Shown piece by piece: positions 36,323 through 44,704 of a stretch of 64,000 bases of DNA. Origin of the DNA: Allacma fusca (taxonomy: Eukaryota; Arthropoda; Collembola; Symphypleona; Sminthuridae); the NCBI GenBank assembly GCA_947179485.1, contig OX359245.1, positions 2,337,001 through 2,401,000 on the forward strand, given 5' to 3'. Every line of letters begins with the position of its first letter. Position 1 is the stretch's first letter. A program made the translations under genes and the position numbers. The notes under the pieces are model-generated. The model was not told where the DNA came from. It searched no databases and was given only the letters and a program-made list of their open reading frames with translations.

Positions 36323-37153
36323 TTAATCGTCCTCCTCGGACGGCCCTCTGAGGGTGCCTGTCTCCTCCTCTCCTTCCGCTAGTGCTCGGAATGATATGAC
36401 TGCGAATCTATTCTCGGATAAAATCTCCGGGTCCCATCTTGCACGTGATGATCTTTCCCATAACTGATCCATTAGCCTTCTATGCTCTACAGTGTTTGTT
36501 ATGGAAAGATAGCTGGTTCTTTGTTGTGTCACTGGGTCTCTCCTGAGTTCTTCCTGTATGAAATCATATCCAAGGTCGCGGAAAACTATTTCGGTTCCTG
36601 TTCGACCTCTGAGGGTTCTGATGAGATTTATTAGATCGGGTTCATCTGGTCTTCCATCAATGACAACTGATCGCCATTGGGGTGTTTGGAATCGGTCTAT
36701 AGCGCTTGGTATCATGTGTATTGGTGTTATTCCTGGTCGTCTCTCATTTCTTGGAGATAATTGATATGGTTTGTAACTTGGTCCGTCTCCACGGTTGCTG
36801 ATTTGCTCCCGAATCCTATGAAAGTGTTCTCGTTGCCAGATTCGTATCGTGACAAGTTCGTTTAGGTCTCTGAAAGAACCTGTTTTCCGGGGTTGTCTTA
36901 GAGTGGCTACTCCTCCTTTCAATTTTCTAGCATATAGGGTAGTTGGCTTTTGGCCTTCCCCTGCTAGTTTCATTGCGAATATCCAGTCTTCACATTGTCC
37001 TAGTTCTTCTTCAATGTCGTCGATTGGGTTAGGTAGACTTCCGCTGCTCTGGTTTATTGCTCCGAATTGTCGCCACTCCTGAATTGCCGCGTCCTGATGA
37101 TAAAGAGTTATGATCCTTTCGGTCATACTCGCAAATTCTTGAAAACTTAGCAT
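36323..37153 (-). CDS. Element-specific accessory protein, 276 aa
   Basis: The ATG is at 37153, about 100 bases after the 1878-codon ORF ends. The protein is acidic at both ends and basic in the middle, with no signal peptide or membrane helix. Segments shared with element 1's ORF at 130-801 are FASM, EDWIFAM, LRQPR, LNELVTIRIW, HFHRIREQIS, NERRPG, DRFQTP, EIVFRD and LRGPS near the end. Conservation across two diverged elements shows that it is maintained as protein. The function is unknown and the fold is not recognised. It is not an obvious nuclease, protease or nucleic-acid-binding protein. Confidence 0.75.
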   Translation of the reverse strand: MLSFQEFASMTERIITLYHQDAAIQEWRQFGAINQSSGSLPNPIDDIEEELGQCEDWIFAMKLAGEGQKPTTLYARKLKGGVATLRQPRKTGSFRDLNELVTIRIWQREHFHRIREQISNRGDGPSYKPYQLSPRNERRPGITPIHMIPSAIDRFQTPQWRSVVIDGRPDEPDLINLIRTLRGRTGTEIVFRDLGYDFIQEELRRDPVTQQRTSYLSITNTVEHRRLMDQLWERSSRARWDPEILSENRFAVISFRALAEGEEETGTLRGPSEEDD

Positions 37154-37252
37154 GTGTATTGGTATACTCGCTAGTTGTTGTAAAGCTTTTTCTCCACGTC
37201 CGGTGATGGCGTCTCCTCTGAGTAGGAAACTATTTATCCATATTTCCTGCTC

Positions 37253-40200
37253 TCACCAGGTTGGTTGAGTTCCTATGTCGAACCACATCTGAGTAATCAA
37301 TCTGCGTAGCTCGGTTCCCGTCAGCCCTTGCATTACTCCCTGATGTTCCCGACATGTTAGATATGTTGGTACTTGGTGATTATCAATACCTCTCTGACCA
37401 TTGAACAATGTTGTCCAAAGTCTCGGTTTCATTTCCCCTGGTGAGATATTCATGTCTCCGGCCATCGTTTCCAGACGGGTATTTTCCATTGGTACGTTTC
37501 TTCGACTTTGCCCGTATAGGATGAGCAGGTCTCGCTCCCTTGGGTCTAGTCTGCGATAATCTGTGGGATGGTCCATTGCATCATACAGCAATGCCCTTCT
37601 TTCCCGGATTAATTCTCCGTGATTGTTGTAATCTATTCCTTCCTGGTGTTCGGCGCATTCTATATTTGATTCATGAGCATCTGTTCTGGGTTCGCTTAAG
37701 GTGCTAAGCGCCCTTTGTAACTGCTCGAGTCGTAGTTGAGGTGGTTGAGTAGGTTGTTGGTGGATGTTAAGTCTCTCGATAAATGTCTCCCTGTACATTC
37801 TGTTGAGCCATCTCACTAGATTTTGTTCTGGACTGTTTGTTGAACGATGTGAGATATTATATGTTGGAAATCTCTCAGGGTCGATGGTAGATTTCTGGTA
37901 ACAATGAGGACACATGGTGGATCTTTCCCTGGTGTCCATGTTGTTGCTGAAGTAGTTGGTTCGTCTGGAGTACTGTGCTTCTACCCGGCTATGGCGTTCG
38001 TCTCCAGATATATCTTCCAGTACTTGATCCGGAAATCTTGGCGGTGAGTGGTCCAATGGGTCATTGGCCCTTTCCACCATATTTCTCACTTGAAGTCGTA
38101 CCGGATCCAGTTGGCTGTATAACTGTGTCTCGTTTGGGTTGGTAAAGATGACTATTTCCGCATCCTCATCTTCCCAACTTGGTGCTACCATCCATCCACG
38201 GACTCCTATGTAAAATGATACGTGAGCTAAATCAACGAATCTTACATCAGGTGAGTCAGGTTGTGCCAGTGGATCTTCCGGTGCTGGAGCTTCTGGGTTT
38301 TCCTGGCGTTCTTCCTTAAACTCCACCTTTCGTTGACGTTGTCTAGCTCGTCTGGACTTCAGGTTGTCTTCAATGGGTGGTATGGATTGTCCTGTTATCG
38401 TGGACGGTACTGGTGATGGTGACCTTGATCCTCGTCTGTCCCTCGTGTCGTTGAATATTACAGTCCTAATGGGTGAGTAAACTCTAACCCTGGGTCGTTC
38501 GATTTCTGGCTCTGGACCTCGTTGTCGTCCTCTATACTGGAATGTACAGTTTGGAGCGTTGTCTCGTCCGTACAATCTGTCCAACTCCGGTCTGCTCCTT
38601 CGGATGTATTGTACAGGTATATCTTTTTGTCTCTGCCAAGCTTCATGTGCTGCCAACTTGGTCTTTGGTCTTACGTGTGGCTTATGGCCGTGTTTGAGTG
38701 GGCAATATTCACATCTGGTCTTTACCCACCTGCTGTCTGTCTCGTTGTCTGATGAACTATCTACCTGATGTTCTGATGGTGGCTTTTCCTCGTCGTCTAA
38801 GACCTCTTCCTTGATTACTTTCGATGATGTTCCGGCTCCTTCTTCTTGAGCCTCCACCGCTTGTTCCGTTGGCACAGCCGGTTCCTCTTCTGAGGCCAAA
38901 ACCGGTCCTTCTGCTCCCTCTGTCCTTCGTGGGTGGCTTCTTCCGGGGTCACCTTTCCGTATAGGATCCTGGTTCCCTCCGAAGTCCATTCCAACGGACG
39001 TGCCAATATAGATTACCATTCTGAGGGTAAATCGTACAAGCTGTTGAATAATTCCTGTTGGTCTTCCTGACGATGAGTGAGCCTCCTCTTCCTCAATCCG
39101 TGCCAGCATAAGCTGTAGCTGTTGTTTTAAGAATTGTCTGCTATAACTAACGGGTGACCATGCGTTGGTCGGTCCTACGAATGCATTTCTCCTCTGCCGT
39201 TCTCTGGCTGCTCGTTCCGACGTTCGCTGGAAGACTGGGTGGGTTTGTGAGACGTTGGCGTGTGCCTTTGTCTCCCATCCCTTGAATTCTTCCTCTTCGA
39301 GATGGTCAACTCCGTTGTATATGTGGGGGATGAGCAAAACTATCGTCCAGTTTGCTTCCGTGATTGTTGTTGCTAGTGCGAAGTGTACAACTTCACCTAT
39401 TGCAATTTCCTCGATGGGGTGAACATAGTCTTCCCCTTTGGTGATACTGTGAGGGTTGTTTTGCATCTGTCGTTGTAGGTTATTTATCTGGTCTTTTGCC
39501 AAGATACTTCGCCTGGTACGTGTATGTGTGTCTGCAAGTCCCAAAATTTGGATGACTTTGTTGATGAATTTCCCGTACTGTATCTCGTACTCCTTCCAAA
39601 TTTCATATTTGGTCTGTAGTGGTAACGGGATTGGTTTTGTTATTAAGTCCATTGCGACTGATTGTAAAGTTTTTGTTGTTAGATGGTAACCGTCACGTAT
39701 TGCTTGTGACATTAGCCAAATAGCTTGCGGTAATTTCCGTTGGTCTCGAATCTTTTGTCGTCGTTCCTCTTCCTCCGAAGTGGGTTCAGGAGCATGTCGT
39801 CGCTCTCTCCCGTTTTCGGATTCTTCCGCGTCCACTTCTTTGCCTAAAGCTTGGTTCCATACTTTGGCTACAGAAGTTTCGTTGAGGTAATGAGCATTCC
39901 TTTGGATATCACCTGGTAATGCTATTAAGTTCGGAGATATTTCTGTTGCTGTTGGATCTTTCTTAAGAAAATCTTCTAACTCCTTTTCCTCACTGGCATT
40001 GACGGGCATTATCATCCATATAGGTCGTTGGTCCGGTAATTGGGACTCAATGAGTACCCAGTCCTGTGGTATTTTGACTGTCTTTAGTGGTCTATTCCAT
40101 CTCCTGACTGCGTCTAGGATTGAGCTGGTGTAAACTCCTACTAGGACCATTCCCGTGGTACACATGCCTACGGCTCCTGCTACTCCTCGTACTACTCCAT

Positions 40201-42889
40201 TCTGCCAGAGTCGGTGCGCCGTGGCTGAGCCGAAACTTTGGTAACGTACGGCTGAATTTCCGACCGGTGGGCATTCCCGTTGGCCGTAAGGGTCATAGTG
40301 TCCGATTTCCTCTGAGTCTTCCTTATTTTCAAAGTCTAGGCTGACATGGTCAAAGCCTCTTGGACTGGTTGGATTCTCGGTTTCCAATCGGGTCCACCAC
40401 TGATAATGTGATGCCCGGGTTGTTGGATAAGGTCCGTAGTGTCCCGTCAATTCTTTTCTCAAGTTGGATTGTCCTACAGCAGATGTAATTAAACCGAACA
40501 TTAATAAAAATGATAACCAACTGTTACCGAGGTAAGGTATGGGTCCTCCTCGTCTTCCTCCTCCTCCACGTCCCATCTCCGGCGTGTGAGGTGGCGTTTG
40601 AATTGATGAGGTTGGTTGTCTTGGTTCCTCGTCGTCACTGAGGATGACGGTTCCGTCCTGGGGTGAGTTGGCAAAATCAGCCAATGAAAGCTGGTGGTGG
40701 TTAACAATTTCCGTTGTATCCGAAGTTATTGATGATTCTCGATCTTTGGGTCTTCCCTTTGATCTGATCACCTCAAAATCCTCTGAGCTACTGCTCTGGT
40801 CGTTGTGTTGCTCAGCTATAGATAGCTCGGATATTGCAACTTCGACGTTTTGTCCTGGTGAGGGTGGCATTTCCGTTGCCATTCCTGTTGGGCTTGCAGT
40901 TTCTGGACCATTTCGTTTTTCCTGAGCGAGCAAACGCTCTAGCTCTCCGGATGTTGCTGTTGACGTCGGAATGTTTGTTGGTTCAAAGTGTGCTGGAGGT
41001 AATTCTCTGGTTTGAAGGTCTATCTTTGACTCGGCACATATCAAGTGAAAGTCGTTATCATTTCTCCATTTTATCCATTCCTGGCGATGGCGTGCTAATT
41101 CTTTCATTAATCCTTCCTTTTGCTTTTTCGCGCTGTCTGCATTGACGTTTTGTCTGGCAAGGTTGCGGATGATTTCCCCGAGATCTTTTATTCGGTTTAC
41201 CATCTCCTCGTGCTTCCCTGCCTTCCTGGAGTCCTCTCCAATCTTTATGATATTCGACTGCCATTTCGCCGGTGGTTGGGTTGGTACTGTGTTCTGTCCA
41301 AATAGCTCTAAGATGGTCATCTGAGCTTCCTTCTTGACCTTCTTCTCCTTCTTTGCACGTTTCTTTGCATGATGTTCACATTCCTGTTGTACCACTGGTC
41401 CACTGTCGGTTGCAATTACTTGTCGTACCCTTTTACATCCTTTCCTACTACAGGTTTGGATGGGTACTGTCTCTTCCTCTTCTGAATCTGAAGAAGATTC
41501 ATTGGCGGTATCTCTGTCCGCTGTTGTAGCTGTGTCCGTGGCTGTTTCTTCGCTCCATGGTATCACTGCTACAGATGGTGGAGTCACTACTGGTACTTCC
41601 ACTGGTCTTTCTCTTTGAGCGATGCAAACTGCACGCTGTGGTTTAGGTGGTTCACTATTGACCGGTATTGTTGGCGGTGGCATCTTTGTGACCGCTGTAT
41701 AGCTTAAGGCTGGAGCTACTATGGGTGCTGTCAATGTTGACTCCCTCTCCATTCGGTCCTTGTAATCTCTCGCCGCTGGCGATAGAAATGGCGAAGGTGG
41801 TGGGGTTGACTCTCTCCTGCTCCTTGACCGTGCTGGACTGTCATAGCGACTCCTTGACCTGTCGTCCTCCCGTCGCTTCTTCCCCTCTGATGACGACTCT
41901 GTCTCCCGCTTCCTGGTCCTGCTGTCCTTAGAGCTGTGTCTTTCCCTCGAACTTTCTCTTGAGCTCCTGTGTTGCCTGCCCGAACTTTCTCCATTGGTGA
42001 TGGCCCGCCCGCGGCCTCTCCCGGCTGGTACCATATGTGCCGAGTAGGCTGCGAATCTCGGAGGCTCCCTTCGTCGGTCCTCCAAGTTCCCTCGTCTCAG
42101 ATCGGGTCCATAGTTGTCATCAATACGTCTACTGATTCTATGGGCTACGTCCTCGACCTGTTCTTCTTGTTGCGGTAACCATTCACTAATTTCGGGGATG
42201 TTGACTCGGGTTACTCCACAAATAGGGTCGGCTCCCATCACTTTCCGAGATGAGCTTCGACTTGTCTTGCCTCGTTCATATTGAAGGCCTGGAGTAAATG
42301 CCCATGGATCATGGTCATAATCTCCCCTTGGATTCTTTTGTCCGGGTACATCCTTTTCTTGTCTGTAATTTTGGACTAGCCATGGATCATCTGGCTGTCT
42401 ATTACGTGTTCTACAAATAGGGATCTGCCGTCGTATGGGAGTGGGATTAAATTCTTGTCCTTTAAAAAGGTAAACAAGATCATCTGGCGCTCGCTCGCCT
42501 CTGTCTATTTCCAGTTGCTGCTCCGGAAAATTTATCGACCCGCAAAAGTGCGGTTCTCGTCGTAATATGCGATAATCTATTGTTAATTCTCTAGGTTTCC
42601 TGAGAGCTCCGATGAGTACTGAATGAGTTACGATTTCTCGTCCATCTCGCGTTTGGACGATAATCCTATGGGGTAATTTCCCGTCTACTCTGAGAACAAC
42701 TTCCAGTCGTCCCGTATCTGAGTTTGGTAAAATTTTTGCTTGTGGTGTTTCCACTTCAGTTTGACTCACGTATTGGGTCCAATAACGTGGTCGATCGTCG
42801 TCGTCCCTGTCGACGGCGGGTAGGGCGTCTTGGCGTGGAGTCTCGCTGGTTTGAGACCCGGATGCACGTGACCCTCTGTTCTCTGACAT
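37253..42889 (-). CDS. Giant 1878-aa ORF with envelope-like central region
   Basis: Residues 1-270 are unrecognised, and 270-365 are rich in Arg-Ser/Ser-Arg. A possible zinc site C480-x4-C485-x18-C504-x-HH is followed by a Lys-rich patch and acidic tracts. At about 787-806 an internal signal-like helix ends in AVGQ. Hydrophobic segments follow at about 900-925, 1165-1190 and 1279-1302, with N-glycosylation sites at 964, 1003, 1180 and 1212 and basic cleavage motifs RERR (1028-1031), RTRR (1124-1127) and RERQRR (1229-1234). The tail holds CxxC at 1393/1396 and 1660/1663 and two CxEHQ motifs. A splice-acceptor-like TTTTATCTTCAACCAG directly precedes the ATG, as expected for an env-type spliced mRNA. 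No homology to known Env is recognised. It may be a polyprotein. Confidence 0.7.
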   Translation of the reverse strand: MSENRGSRASGSQTSETPRQDALPAVDRDDDDRPRYWTQYVSQTEVETPQAKILPNSDTGRLEVVLRVDGKLPHRIIVQTRDGREIVTHSVLIGALRKPRELTIDYRILRREPHFCGSINFPEQQLEIDRGERAPDDLVYLFKGQEFNPTPIRRQIPICRTRNRQPDDPWLVQNYRQEKDVPGQKNPRGDYDHDPWAFTPGLQYERGKTSRSSSRKVMGADPICGVTRVNIPEISEWLPQQEEQVEDVAHRISRRIDDNYGPDLRRGNLEDRRREPPRFAAYSAHMVPAGRGRGRAITNGESSGRQHRSSRESSRERHSSKDSRTRKRETESSSEGKKRREDDRSRSRYDSPARSRSRRESTPPPSPFLSPAARDYKDRMERESTLTAPIVAPALSYTAVTKMPPPTIPVNSEPPKPQRAVCIAQRERPVEVPVVTPPSVAVIPWSEETATDTATTADRDTANESSSDSEEEETVPIQTCSRKGCKRVRQVIATDSGPVVQQECEHHAKKRAKKEKKVKKEAQMTILELFGQNTVPTQPPAKWQSNIIKIGEDSRKAGKHEEMVNRIKDLGEIIRNLARQNVNADSAKKQKEGLMKELARHRQEWIKWRNDNDFHLICAESKIDLQTRELPPAHFEPTNIPTSTATSGELERLLAQEKRNGPETASPTGMATEMPPSPGQNVEVAISELSIAEQHNDQSSSSEDFEVIRSKGRPKDRESSITSDTTEIVNHHQLSLADFANSPQDGTVILSDDEEPRQPTSSIQTPPHTPEMGRGGGGRRGGPIPYLGNSWLSFLLMFGLITSAVGQSNLRKELTGHYGPYPTTRASHYQWWTRLETENPTSPRGFDHVSLDFENKEDSEEIGHYDPYGQRECPPVGNSAVRYQSFGSATAHRLWQNGVVRGVAGAVGMCTTGMVLVGVYTSSILDAVRRWNRPLKTVKIPQDWVLIESQLPDQRPIWMIMPVNASEEKELEDFLKKDPTATEISPNLIALPGDIQRNAHYLNETSVAKVWNQALGKEVDAEESENGRERRHAPEPTSEEEERRQKIRDQRKLPQAIWLMSQAIRDGYHLTTKTLQSVAMDLITKPIPLPLQTKYEIWKEYEIQYGKFINKVIQILGLADTHTRTRRSILAKDQINNLQRQMQNNPHSITKGEDYVHPIEEIAIGEVVHFALATTITEANWTIVLLIPHIYNGVDHLEEEEFKGWETKAHANVSQTHPVFQRTSERAARERQRRNAFVGPTNAWSPVSYSRQFLKQQLQLMLARIEEEEAHSSSGRPTGIIQQLVRFTLRMVIYIGTSVGMDFGGNQDPIRKGDPGRSHPRRTEGAEGPVLASEEEPAVPTEQAVEAQEEGAGTSSKVIKEEVLDDEEKPPSEHQVDSSSDNETDSRWVKTRCEYCPLKHGHKPHVRPKTKLAAHEAWQRQKDIPVQYIRRSRPELDRLYGRDNAPNCTFQYRGRQRGPEPEIERPRVRVYSPIRTVIFNDTRDRRGSRSPSPVPSTITGQSIPPIEDNLKSRRARQRQRKVEFKEERQENPEAPAPEDPLAQPDSPDVRFVDLAHVSFYIGVRGWMVAPSWEDEDAEIVIFTNPNETQLYSQLDPVRLQVRNMVERANDPLDHSPPRFPDQVLEDISGDERHSRVEAQYSRRTNYFSNNMDTRERSTMCPHCYQKSTIDPERFPTYNISHRSTNSPEQNLVRWLNRMYRETFIERLNIHQQPTQPPQLRLEQLQRALSTLSEPRTDAHESNIECAEHQEGIDYNNHGELIRERRALLYDAMDHPTDYRRLDPRERDLLILYGQSRRNVPMENTRLETMAGDMNISPGEMKPRLWTTLFNGQRGIDNHQVPTYLTCREHQGVMQGLTGTELRRLITQMWFDIGTQPTW

Positions 42890-43082
42890 CTGGTTGAAGA
42901 TAAAATACCTTACAGTAATCTGTTTTAATGATTGTGTACGTACCTACGTATCGGATTCTCCTTCGACCTTGTCGTATTAGGTAACTAATGAGATTTATAC
43001 GGTCTCCAATCTTGAGATCAATCTCGTTCTGACCAAAACTAACACAGTTTGGTATTGTTGTTAGGTATCTGGTGGTGCTCAT
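42756..43082 (-). CDS. Small basic protein, 108 aa
   Basis: The ATG at 43082 overlaps the stop of the preceding ORF in ATGA, suggesting termination-reinitiation coupling. Residues about 20-65 look like a small beta fold (IDLKIGDRINLISYLI, RRIRYVGTYTII, KVFYLQPD), with an Arg-rich tail. The 3' part overlaps the first 134 bases of the 1878-codon ORF in another frame. A 54-nt segment with GTACGT...CAG ends lies inside and keeps the frame if removed. Function unknown. Confidence 0.5.
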   Translation of the reverse strand: MSTTRYLTTIPNCVSFGQNEIDLKIGDRINLISYLIRQGRRRIRYVGTYTIIKTDYCKVFYLQPDVREQRVTCIRVSNQRDSTPRRPTRRRQGRRRSTTLLDPIRESN

Positions 43083-43342
43083 TCGCTTTCAGACTGATCC
43101 AAATCTTCTCGTCCTTTTTCGGGTACGAGTTGGGTATCGTCTACTTTCTCCGGTTTCTTCAGCGCTTTCTCCTTGAGGTGTTTTGCCTGCCTTTTTAACT
43201 CCCGAATTTCCTCCTGAACTTGTTGAAGTTCCTGTTGGATTTGTACTCGTCGGGTTCTGAGGGTTGCTGAATGTTTCTCGGTGGTCTGACGTATTTGTTC
43301 TAATTCTCTCAGGCCTTCTGGGATTGTCTTTTGTGATGACAT
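43079..43342 (-). CDS. Coiled-coil mini-protein, 87 aa
   Basis: The ATG is at 43342. Residues 10-65 are a strong coiled coil (LRELEQIRQTTEKH, VQIQQELQQVQEEIRELKRQAKHL), with a charged tail. It overlaps the 209-aa frame (43089-43718) almost entirely. Its stop shares ATGA with the next start. A scaffold or oligomerisation role is inferred. Which overlapping frame is expressed is not decided by sequence alone. Confidence 0.5.
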   Translation of the reverse strand: MSSQKTIPEGLRELEQIRQTTEKHSATLRTRRVQIQQELQQVQEEIRELKRQAKHLKEKALKKPEKVDDTQLVPEKGREDLDQSESE

Positions 43343-43718
43343 CCAATGACCTGTCCTGTTCTGTAGAAAATTCTACAGGTGTATTAATGACTTCTGTATG
43401 CGTATCTACAGAGTCTTGTTCGTTTTCTTCCTCTGGAACTTCCTGGAACTCTTCGTCCTCTTCTGTAGAATTTTCTACAAGGACTTTTCGTTCCGAGGGT
43501 TGTTTGAATTGTTGGCTAGACTGTTGGCTGCTCGAATCTGATTTTTCAGAGTATTCTTGACTCTCTCGGTTTGTTCTATCTCTCTCCACTCGTGCTATTG
43601 CCTCTCTGATCCGACTGCCTTGCGCTTGTAGGCTTTGCAGTGTCTGTCTCTGAGCTTCGCTGGGTGGGCTTGGTGTTGAGTTCCACAAAGGGGGGCTCTT
43701 CCAAGGCCTTTTGCTCAT
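43089..43718 (-). CDS. Disordered charged protein, 209 aa
   Basis: The ATG is at 43718. A short helical stretch (about 20-50: QRQTLQSLQAQG, IREAIARVERD) precedes a Ser/Gln/Glu-rich disordered region and a basic C-terminus (RRYPTRTRKRTRR). No family recognised. It overlaps the 87-aa coiled-coil frame. Confidence 0.4.
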   Translation of the reverse strand: MSKRPWKSPPLWNSTPSPPSEAQRQTLQSLQAQGSRIREAIARVERDRTNRESQEYSEKSDSSSQQSSQQFKQPSERKVLVENSTEEDEEFQEVPEEENEQDSVDTHTEVINTPVEFSTEQDRSLDVITKDNPRRPERIRTNTSDHRETFSNPQNPTSTNPTGTSTSSGGNSGVKKAGKTPQGESAEETGESRRYPTRTRKRTRRFGSV

Positions 43719-43920
43719 CTGTGTGAAGCAATTGTGTCGAAATATCCGCCTCTACTGAGGGCCAAGGCACCTCAACTCGTGGAGTCGCTTCTGAAGGTCC
43801 TTGATTTCCTGTTTCAATTTGTCCAGGCCTCCCTCTCTCTGTCGTAGGCGGTTGATTAATTCTCGGTTCTGATCCCGAATTGTAAGAATTTGTCTCTATA
43901 CTCACTGCTGTCGTCCACAT
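43576..43920 (-). CDS. Possible 114-aa ORF overlapping a third coiled-coil frame
   Basis: A frame from ATG 43920 encodes a low-complexity polar protein. In another frame 43895-43755 encodes about 47 residues of clear coiled coil (RDQNRELINRLRQ, LDKLKQEIKDLQKRL) without its own ATG. The latter resembles the neighbouring coiled-coil ORFs, so the coil may be the functional product reached by recoding or splicing. I cannot choose. Confidence 0.3.
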   Translation of the reverse strand: MWTTAVSIETNSYNSGSEPRINQPPTTERGRPGQIETGNQGPSEATPRVEVPWPSVEADISTQLLHTDEQKALEEPPFVELNTKPTQRSSETDTAKPTSARQSDQRGNSTSGER

Positions 43921-44019
43921 CAAGTTCTGTTGGACTTATCCCTGAACTACTTAATTTCTTAAGTGTTTTAAAGTCACTTTCGTCAATAAGTGGTTGAGTT
44001 TCTTCCTCACCTTCGGATG

Positions 44020-44262
44020 TTACACCTGAGCTGGTTTCAGCTGGTTTATTAAATCCGAAATATCTTCTTTGGCTTTCTGAGTTTCCTGGAGGGTTGCTTT
44101 GTGATCTCCCTCGAGTTGTTTCAGTTTGCTCAGTACTTCCTCCTGTTCCGAAATCTGATGTAAAATTCTTTGTTGGAGACGAATTTCGTTCTCCTTTGCC
44201 TTGATTAATTGGGCTTGTAATCCCTGGATGATTAGGATTAATTCTCTCTTTGTATGTGTCAT
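44020..44262 (-). CDS. Coiled-coil mini-protein, 80 aa
   Basis: The ATG at 44262 follows the previous stop closely (TAACTGATG). The chain is almost entirely helical with heptad spacing: LILIIQGLQAQLIKAKENEI, RLQQRILHQI, VLSKLKQLEGDH, ISDLINQLKPAQ. It looks like an oligomerisation module. Second of the run of small ORFs after integrase. Confidence 0.55.
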   Translation of the reverse strand: MTHTKRELILIIQGLQAQLIKAKENEIRLQQRILHQISEQEEVLSKLKQLEGDHKATLQETQKAKEDISDLINQLKPAQV

Positions 44263-44265
44263 CAG

Positions 44266-44478
44266 TTACTCTGGTTGAACCTCGTCTTGTGATTTCTCCA
44301 CTTGTGGGCAGAAACTTGACGTTTGAGGTTTTGTCTCCTGAATTAGCAGTTCTAAAGCTGCGATTCTCTGTTTGATGTACTCTTCCTGAGCTGCGTACTT
44401 CCAAATTTTTATCTGGACTAAATTCCTCTGTTGTTTCAATCCCCTTATCTCGTCCCTGATTTCCTCTAGGGTGTTCAT
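44266..44478 (-). CDS. Coiled-coil mini-protein, 70 aa
   Basis: The ATG is at 44478, about 225 bases after the integrase stop. Residues 1-50 form an amphipathic helix (LEEIRDEIRGLKQQRNL, EYIKQRIAALELLIQET); the tail is polar. First of the run of small ORFs. The tight spacing to the next start suggests reinitiation. Confidence 0.5.
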   Translation of the reverse strand: MNTLEEIRDEIRGLKQQRNLVQIKIWKYAAQEEYIKQRIAALELLIQETKPQTSSFCPQVEKSQDEVQPE

Positions 44479-44704
44479 TTACTTTCGAGCGAGTGAAATA
44501 TGGGTAATTTTTATCTAAAAATTCACGATTATCTGAATAATTTTCTGACGAAAATTTTCTTACTTGTGTACTTGACTGCTTAGTTGTACCTTTTCCTTCT
44601 TGAGTGTTATCTTTGTGTTGATGTGGTCCCTGGTTTGGTCTCCCTCCTTCACTTGGGGTGATTTGAGAGTATGAGTAATTTTTGTCACAAAATTCTCCTC
44701 TCTG

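Noticed and set aside
43856-44404. 182-codon frame over the mini-ORF cluster
   Set aside because: It starts at TTG, and its first half is the shifted reading of the coiled-coil ORFs. Only its last 60 residues could matter.
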